NCBI GenBank assembly: GCA_002162675.1
Contig: MAAE01000060.1
Location: 1 to 51,365 of the forward strand
DNA length: 51,365 bases
Direction: 5' to 3'
Source of the DNA: Colwellia sp. 39_35_sub15_T18
Lineage (GTDB): Bacteria > Pseudomonadota > Gammaproteobacteria > Enterobacterales > Alteromonadaceae
Both the position numbers and the translations under genes were made by a program. Under the pieces are notes generated by a model. That model was given only the letters and a program-made list of their open reading frames with translations. It did not search any database and was not told the origin of the DNA. Each line of letters starts with the position of its first letter. Position 1 is the stretch's first letter. Below, piece after piece: positions 45,734 through 51,365 of the stretch.

Positions 45734-46347
45734 TAACAGCAGATAACATTAATGAATTGGCATGGCAGAAAATGGATAATCTTATTCCTGCTATTATTCA
45801 GCATAGCGCCACTGGCGCGATATTAATGCAAGGCTATATGAGCAAAGAATCATTAGCCGCCACATTTGACTCAGGTAAAGCCACTTTTTTCAGTCGCTCA
45901 AAACAAGCACTTTGGCTAAAAGGTGAAACCTCGGGCAATTTTTTAAATGTTGAACAAGTGCTTGCCGACTGCGATCAAGATAGCTTGTTGATTGCTTGCA
46001 CACCCGTTGGTCCAAGTTGCCACTTAGGCACTGAGTCTTGTTTTCCTGAACAAAGATTAACGCAACAAAACTTTTTAAGTCAACTTGAGCAAGTGATTGC
46101 GAGCCGTAAAGGCGACGATCCTAAAGAAAGTTACACTGCCCACTTATTCTCACGCGGCACCACTAAAATGGCGCAAAAAGTCGGTGAAGAAGGTGTAGAA
46201 GTAGCGCTGGCTGCCGTTGCTGAAACTAAAGAAGATTTACTTGGTGAATGTGCTGATTTGTTTTATCACACCCTAGTGTTACTTGCCGATCAAAATATCA
46301 ATTTAAATGAAGTAATGTCCGTATTACAAGAGCGTCATAACAAATAG
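45727..46347 (+). CDS. hisI: Bifunctional phosphoribosyl-AMP cyclohydrolase / phosphoribosyl-ATP pyrophosphatase
   Basis: This 206-residue fusion (HisIE) performs steps two and three of the pathway. The N-terminal cyclohydrolase (about 1-110) has [38 protein letters not shown] and metal-ligand motifs DCDQDSLLI and [12 protein letters not shown]. The C-terminal MazG-like pyrophosphatase (about 115-206) has [29 protein letters not shown]. It is the last gene of the his operon. Confidence 0.96.
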   Translation: MLVTADNINELAWQKMDNLIPAIIQHSATGAILMQGYMSKESLAATFDSGKATFFSRSKQALWLKGETSGNFLNVEQVLADCDQDSLLIACTPVGPSCHLGTESCFPEQRLTQQNFLSQLEQVIASRKGDDPKESYTAHLFSRGTTKMAQKVGEEGVEVALAAVAETKEDLLGECADLFYHTLVLLADQNINLNEVMSVLQERHNK

Positions 46348-46350
46348 CTT

Positions 46351-46388
46351 TCTAAATTTTGCTAAATCCAGCTAAATCTAGCTAAATT
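46351..46388 (+). repeat. Short imperfect tandem repeat after hisIE
   Basis: GCTAAAT-type units (CTAAATTTT, GCTAAATCCA, GCTAAATCTA, GCTAAATTTT) occur four times with a period of about 10-11 bases. There is no evident function beyond spacing to the terminator. Confidence 0.6.
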
Positions 46389-46396
46389 TTGATAAT

Positions 46397-46440
46397 AATA
46401 TGCATCATTGTTATAACTAATATTGATGCATATTTATTTT
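46397..46440 (+). terminator. Probable his operon terminator
   Basis: AATATGCATCA (46397-46407) pairs with TGATGCATATT (46424-46434) in an 11-bp AT-rich stem with a 16-base loop, followed by TATTTT. It separates hisIE from the next gene. Confidence 0.68.
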
Positions 46441-46460
46441 CGGCTAGACATGGATAAGGT

Positions 46461-47333
46461 TTGAAACATACAAATTTACTTTTTTATTACCTCCCGCTGC
46501 TATTAATAGCCTCGATTAGCACCATTTCCTATGCCCGCTCGAATGACATACTTATTTATATTCGTGATGATGTTTATATTGATTATCAAAACTTTGTTGG
46601 TAACAGAGATGTTTTAGCGATTGATAACTTTTCAGGAAAAGCAGTACGTCGAGATGTGGTCGATATGATAATCGCCCAACAAGCACTTAAATTGGGCGGT
46701 TTTAACCACACCTTTCGCTATGCTGCGGGTAAAGTAAATTTTAGAAATACTAAAATGCTACAAAATGGGCAATTGTTGCTCAGCTTTGATTCATATTGGC
46801 AGCAAGATGCCCAAGCACTTGCCGATAAAGTGTATATTTCAGCGCCAGTGATCAGAAACGGTGAATATATCGCCGGCATTTATACCACCCCCAATAATAG
46901 TAAGGTATTAGCCATCAAATCATTAGCCGATTTACATGACCTTACCGCAGTATCTACACCACTATGGCGCACCGATTGGCAAACCTTACAAGCATTGCCA
47001 TTAAAAGAATTAATTCAAGAAAACTCATGGCTATCTATGGCACGCATGGTGAACATGCAGTGGATAGACTTTTTACTGATGCCTTTTAATTCAACGCCTG
47101 ATCAAAGTTTTACCATGGAAAAAATACATTTAGTACCGGTTAAAAACATTGCTATTGTCTTAAAAGACTCTCGACACTTTGTCATCAGTAAACAACACCC
47201 GCAAGGCAAGGCAGCCTTTATTGCCATAGATAAAGGGCTGAGTATATTAAGGAAGCAAGGCGCGATTGTAAAAGCTTACCAGCAAGCAGGATTTTTCATT
47301 GATAAAAACCAATATACTGTGTTAAATGAATAG
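46461..47333 (+). CDS. Periplasmic solute-binding-like protein (SBP_bac_3-like, divergent)
   Basis: The 290-residue protein has a signal peptide (LLFYYLPLLLIASISTISYA, predicted cleavage before RSND). Its mature part resembles the type II periplasmic-binding fold used by amino-acid-binding proteins and by stand-alone sensors. Motifs such as ALKLGGFNHTFRYAAG and the closing AIDKGLSILRKQGAIVKAYQQ are typical of the family's lobes. No ABC permease lies nearby, so it may not serve transport. The start must be a TTG: a stop codon lies two codons upstream and no ATG precedes the signal peptide. Its only Shine-Dalgarno candidate (GGATAAGG) is unusually close. Confidence 0.74.
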   Translation: MKHTNLLFYYLPLLLIASISTISYARSNDILIYIRDDVYIDYQNFVGNRDVLAIDNFSGKAVRRDVVDMIIAQQALKLGGFNHTFRYAAGKVNFRNTKMLQNGQLLLSFDSYWQQDAQALADKVYISAPVIRNGEYIAGIYTTPNNSKVLAIKSLADLHDLTAVSTPLWRTDWQTLQALPLKELIQENSWLSMARMVNMQWIDFLLMPFNSTPDQSFTMEKIHLVPVKNIAIVLKDSRHFVISKQHPQGKAAFIAIDKGLSILRKQGAIVKAYQQAGFFIDKNQYTVLNE

Positions 47334-47361
47334 TTAATAAATAACAAGAAACAAGAAACCT

Positions 47362-47838
47362 ATGACTAAAAAAACTCACTGGCAAATAAAGCACTTCAAT
47401 GAATTATCTCTTGATGAACTATATGATTGTTTAAAATTACGAATTGATATTTTTGTGGTCGAACAAACATGCTATTACCCCGACTTAGATAGCGAGCATA
47501 ACCAGCTTGATAGACATCCAGAAACAATACACCAATTAGGCTATCAAGACGGTGTATTAGTGGCCTACTTAAGAGTTTTAGCGCAAGGACAAAGTTATGA
47601 CAACTACATTAGTATTGGCCGTGTCGCTATCGCTGAGCAAGCCAGAGGTTCAGGCTTAGGACATGAGTTAATAACCGAAGCACTTAATGTCTGCCAACAG
47701 CAATTTCCTAAAGAAAACATCAAAATATCGGCACAAGAACATCTAGCAAGCTTTTATCAACGACACGGTTTTGAGCAAGTATCAGCCATGTACCTTGAAG
47801 ATAATATTCCTCATATTGCGATGATAAAAAACGTTTAA
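47362..47838 (+). CDS. elaA: GNAT-family N-acetyltransferase ElaA
   Basis: The 158-residue protein matches the ElaA branch of GNAT acetyltransferases. The N-terminus has LRIDIFVVEQTCYYPDLDS, and the acetyl-CoA motif A is SIGRVAIAEQARGSGLGHEL. The C-terminal ISAQEHLASFYQRHGFEQVS and DNIPHIAM are also typical. The acceptor substrate is unknown even for E. coli ElaA. It starts 28 bp after the solute-binding-like gene, so the two may be cotranscribed. Confidence 0.92.
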   Translation: MTKKTHWQIKHFNELSLDELYDCLKLRIDIFVVEQTCYYPDLDSEHNQLDRHPETIHQLGYQDGVLVAYLRVLAQGQSYDNYISIGRVAIAEQARGSGLGHELITEALNVCQQQFPKENIKISAQEHLASFYQRHGFEQVSAMYLEDNIPHIAMIKNV

Positions 47839-47842
47839 AACA

Positions 47843-47866
47843 AAAAACTCGCCGAAGCGAGTTTTT
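47843..47866. terminator. Bidirectional terminator between elaA and adk
   Basis: AAAAACTCGC (47843-47852) and GCGAGTTTTT (47857-47866) form a perfect ten-pair stem around a CGAA tetraloop. The symmetrical A and T tracts let it work for both convergent genes. Confidence 0.93.
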
Positions 47867-47898
47867 ATCTATCATTTTATTGAAAATGTCTGTCTAAA

Positions 47899-48555
<657 letters not shown>

Positions 48556-48713
48556 TTAAGTAAAATATTTAAGACAAGTAAAAACAATTACATTAAGACG
48601 ATTATCTTATCTCAAAGGCATTTTGATCACACTAATGTAATAGTTTTTTCTTATACTGTTTGCTGCGGCAGACACTATACAAGCATGCCTAGCACCAAAC
48701 AAGCATAGCATAC

Positions 48714-48752
48714 AAAAAAGGAGCATTCATTTATAGTGAATTGCTCCTTTTT
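48714..48752 (-). terminator. Rho-independent terminator of htpG
   Basis: On the minus strand AAAAAGGAGCA pairs with TGCTCCTTTTTT around a 16-base loop, about 55 bases past the htpG stop. Between this stem and htpG, the stretch near 48776-48800 (ACGAATACTTTC...AAAATAA) resembles the inner part of the 35837-35910 repeat. Confidence 0.85.
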
Positions 48753-48806
48753 CAGACTAAAGTATTACTCAAAAAGTACGAATACTTTCTTTCGAAAATA
48801 AACTGA

Positions 48807-50768
48807 CTATTTGGTTAAACTTAACATGAGCTTATTTAAACGCGCAACAAAGCTTGCTGGGTCTTTTAAGCTGCCACGTTCTGCTAGCATGGCCTGTTCA
48901 AACAATACTTCAACCCATTGGCTAAACTTGTCATCATCTTGCTCATCAGCAACGTGCTTAACTAGGTCATGCTCACCATTAATTTCAAAGATTGGCAGCG
49001 TATCTGGCACTTCTTGACCAACCGAAGCCATCAATTTTGCCATTTGGCTACTCATGTCATTTTCATCACTGACAATACATGCTGGCGAGTCAGTTAAACG
49101 TTGTGATAATTTAACGTCTTTCACTTTGCCCTTAAGTGCTTCTTTAATGCGAACAACCACTGAGTCAAACTCTTTTTCTAGTTGCTCTTGTGCTTCTTTA
49201 GTTTCAGCATCATCCATATCACCTAAGTCTAAACCGCCACGAGTAACTGATTGCAGCTGTTTGCCATCAAACTCATTTAAATGGCTCACTAACCATTCAT
49301 CAATTCGGTCAGACATTAATAAGACTTCAATGCCCTTCTTGCGGAAAACTTCTAAATGCGGGCTGTTTTTAGCGGCAGCAAAGCTATCGGCAACAACGTA
49401 ATAAATTTTATCTTGCCCTTCTTTCATGCGCTCAATGTATGAAGCTAAAGAAACACTTTGTATAGCGTTGTCTTCATTCGTTGAAGCAAAGCGTAAAAGA
49501 GCAGCAACTTGCTCTTTATTCGCCATATCTTCAGCAGGGCCTTCTTTTAATACTTGACCAAACTCATCCCAGAAACCCTGATACTTTTCAGCATCTTTCT
49601 TGCCTAACTTTTCAAGCATTTTCAAAACACGCTTAGTACAACCTTTACGAATTGCTTGTGTTACTTTGTTGTCTTGTAAAATTTCACGAGAAACATTTAA
49701 TGGTAAGTCGTTAGAGTCAAGCAAACCTTTCACAAAGCGTAAGTAAGTTGGCATGAATTGCTCGGCATCATCCATAATAAATACACGTTGCACATACAAT
49801 TTCAAGCCATGCTGTTTTTCACGATTGTGCATGTCAAAAGGCGCTTTTGAAGGGATATATAAAAGTGAAGTATATTCAGTTTTACCTTCTACTCTGTTGT
49901 GCTCCCATAGTAGCGGGTCACCAAAGTCATGTGATACGTGTTTGTAAAACTCTTTATATTCATCTTCACTAATGTCAGCTTTTTCACGTGTCCATAACGC
50001 AGTTGCTTTATTAATCGCTTCCCACTTGGCAGGCTCAACATCTCGCGCTTCAACGCCATAAGTCGTTACATTACCTTCATCATCTTTTACTTCAGCTACC
50101 GCTTCAACAGCTGGTACTTCTGGTGTTAGCATTTCAACCGATACCGAGATATGATCAGAATATTTAGTAACAATAGACTTTAAACGCCAGTCATCAGCAA
50201 ATTCACTTTCATCTTCTTTTAGATGGAGAATAATGTCAGTACCACGGTTGGCTTTGTCTATTTTAGCGGTAGTAAATTCCCCCTCGCCGGCACTAACCCA
50301 CTCAGTACCTTCAGTTGCAGCATCACCCGCTTTACGTGTACGAACCGTTACTTTATCAGCAACAATAAAGGCTGAATAAAAACCAACACCAAATTGACCA
50401 ATTAATTGCGAGTCACTCGCTTGATCGCCAGAAAGTTGTGAGAAAAACTCTGCCGTGCCTGATTTAGCAATAGTCCCTAAATGCTCAATAACTTCATCAA
50501 GGCTCATGCCAATACCGTTATCAGAAATAGTAACTGTGTTGTTTTCTTTATCACAACTCACACGAACACGTAATTCACCATCACCTTCAAATAAATCAGC
50601 ATTTGATAACGCTTTAAAACGCAACTTATCAGAGGCATCTGCCGCGTTTGATACTAACTCGCGTAAAAAGATTTCTTTATTAGAATAGAGTGAATGGATC
50701 ATCAATTGAAGTATCTTTGCATTATCTGATGCAAACACATGATTTTGTGGTTTATTTTCGACTGTCAT
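48807..50768 (-). CDS. htpG: Chaperone protein HtpG (Hsp90)
   Basis: HtpG is the bacterial Hsp90, an ATP-driven homodimeric chaperone. The 653-residue protein has the GHKL ATP-binding domain ([46 protein letters not shown]), the middle domain with the catalytic-loop arginine ([14 protein letters not shown]), and the C-terminal dimerisation domain. A sigma-32-type promoter candidate lies about 100 bp upstream. Genes on both sides are those of the E. coli recR-htpG-adk cluster. Confidence 0.97.
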   Translation of the reverse strand: MTVENKPQNHVFASDNAKILQLMIHSLYSNKEIFLRELVSNAADASDKLRFKALSNADLFEGDGELRVRVSCDKENNTVTISDNGIGMSLDEVIEHLGTIAKSGTAEFFSQLSGDQASDSQLIGQFGVGFYSAFIVADKVTVRTRKAGDAATEGTEWVSAGEGEFTTAKIDKANRGTDIILHLKEDESEFADDWRLKSIVTKYSDHISVSVEMLTPEVPAVEAVAEVKDDEGNVTTYGVEARDVEPAKWEAINKATALWTREKADISEDEYKEFYKHVSHDFGDPLLWEHNRVEGKTEYTSLLYIPSKAPFDMHNREKQHGLKLYVQRVFIMDDAEQFMPTYLRFVKGLLDSNDLPLNVSREILQDNKVTQAIRKGCTKRVLKMLEKLGKKDAEKYQGFWDEFGQVLKEGPAEDMANKEQVAALLRFASTNEDNAIQSVSLASYIERMKEGQDKIYYVVADSFAAAKNSPHLEVFRKKGIEVLLMSDRIDEWLVSHLNEFDGKQLQSVTRGGLDLGDMDDAETKEAQEQLEKEFDSVVVRIKEALKGKVKDVKLSQRLTDSPACIVSDENDMSSQMAKLMASVGQEVPDTLPIFEINGEHDLVKHVADEQDDDKFSQWVEVLFEQAMLAERGSLKDPASFVARLNKLMLSLTK

Positions 50769-50867
50769 ATAAAGTTAACCTATTATGTTTTCTAAATTTG
50801 GTAAATGATTTGGTAAATACCCCGATTACTTACTCTGGGTTAGTTCGGGTTAATTCGCTGTTACTTT

Positions 50868-50895
50868 ATTTGAGGCTAGTTTATTTTTTTTCAAG
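50868..50895 (-). promoter_or_regulatory. Sigma-32 (heat-shock) promoter candidate of htpG
   Basis: On the minus strand CTTGAAA (50895-50889) is followed, after 13 bases, by CCTCAAAT (50875-50868). Compared with the RpoH consensus CTTGAAA / CCCCATNT the -35 is perfect and the -10 differs at two positions. It ends 100 bp before the htpG ATG. The rest of the 269-bp spacer shows no gene. Confidence 0.62.
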
Positions 50896-51037
50896 GGAGT
50901 AAGGAAGAAAAGTTGCGAGAAAGCAATAACAAGTTCATATTTATGAGTGGCAAAATTAACTATGCCACTTTATTATTAAACTGAAATAGAAAGAGAGTTA
51001 CCTTCGTAACTAAAAATTCGCCACTCGATACTCAATA

Positions 51038-51365
51038 TTAAAATTGATAACTTTTTCGTCCAGAAAGCGCATGGGACAATGTGTTTCCATCGACATATTC
51101 AAGCTCACCACCAACAGGTACACCATGGGCAATACGTGAAATATCAACTTGATATTTTTGTGCTAACTCCGCAATATAATACGCAGTTGCTTCTCCTTCA
51201 ACCGTTGGATTAGTTGCTAATATCACCTCTTTAAATTGTCCCGTAGCAAACTGTTTTTCCAAAATATCTAAACCTAAATCAGCAGGCCCGATGCCATCAA
51301 TAGGTGATAAATGCCCCATTAACACAAAATATTTACCTGTAAATTCACCCGTTTGTTCGATAGCA
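51038..51365 (-). CDS. recR: Recombination protein RecR, C-terminal part (cut by window edge)
   Basis: RecR works with RecF and RecO to load RecA at single-strand gaps. The visible 108 codons run in from the right edge ([20 protein letters not shown]) through the Toprim domain ([20 protein letters not shown]) to the conserved end [20 protein letters not shown] and SGRKSYQF. The N-terminal helix-hairpin-helix and zinc-finger half lies outside the window. The gene is on the same strand as htpG, as in E. coli. Confidence 0.95.
   Translation of the reverse strand, partial: AIEQTGEFTGKYFVLMGHLSPIDGIGPADLGLDILEKQFATGQFKEVILATNPTVEGEATAYYIAELAQKYQVDISRIAHGVPVGGELEYVDGNTLSHALSGRKSYQF

Overview
The window comes from an AT-rich gammaproteobacterial chromosome. 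Protein sequences, gene order and the style of the short intergenic repeats point to a marine, probably cold-adapted member of the Alteromonadales close to Colwellia; this is inferred from recognition, not from a database search. Almost everything is chromosomal core or accessory metabolism. The only insertion-sequence material is the tail of an IS630-type transposase at the left edge.

Layout. (1) 1-5.4 kb: transposase tail, class I fumarase (minus), then pabB-nudL-sdaA (plus), an order also found in E. coli. (2) 5.4-8.1 kb: cysB (minus), a membrane-anchored coiled-coil protein and a small RRF_GI-like protein. (3) 8.3-14.6 kb: a minus-strand unit encoding a lipoprotein membrane-fusion protein, an RND pump, an OmpR-type response regulator and its histidine kinase. 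(4) 15-24.3 kb: topA, an arginase-family hydrolase, an Ig-repeat lipoprotein, a dicarboxylate/amino-acid symporter and sohB. (5) 24.5-33.6 kb: a lipid/acyl block with a penicillin/AHL acylase-family lipoprotein, a Pla-1/cef (VolA-like) lipase, yciK, fadD and an alpha/beta hydrolase. (6) 33.8-38.2 kb: an M50-like membrane peptidase, two small uncharacterised proteins, tsaB and yoaA. (7) 38.5-46.3 kb: a complete histidine operon hisL-G-D-C-B-H-A-F-IE with a His5 leader peptide and attenuator. (8) 46.4-51.4 kb: a solute-binding-like protein, elaA, adk, htpG and the C-terminal half of recR.

The E. coli neighbourhood yciK/sohB/topA/cysB is present with the same relative orientations but stretched over 25 kb, with efflux, transport, adhesin-like and lipolytic genes in the gaps. 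Three genes of the lipid/acyl block (lipase, fadD, acylase) have CTGGT/ACCAG-type dyads about 100-120 bp upstream of their starts, which would fit a common fatty-acid-responsive regulator.

The most unusual non-coding signal is a family of short palindromic repeats built on TGTAGGAGCGGC / GTAGGCGGGAATTTATT. They lie at gene ends across the window. One half-copy appears to be translated as a C-terminal extension of HisA, and another supplies the stop codon of yoaA. A second small-scale oddity is a 12-bp tandem repeat that ends on the start codon of the arginase-family gene and contains its Shine-Dalgarno. I found no CRISPR array, rRNA, tRNA, prophage, defence island or clearly new multigene system.
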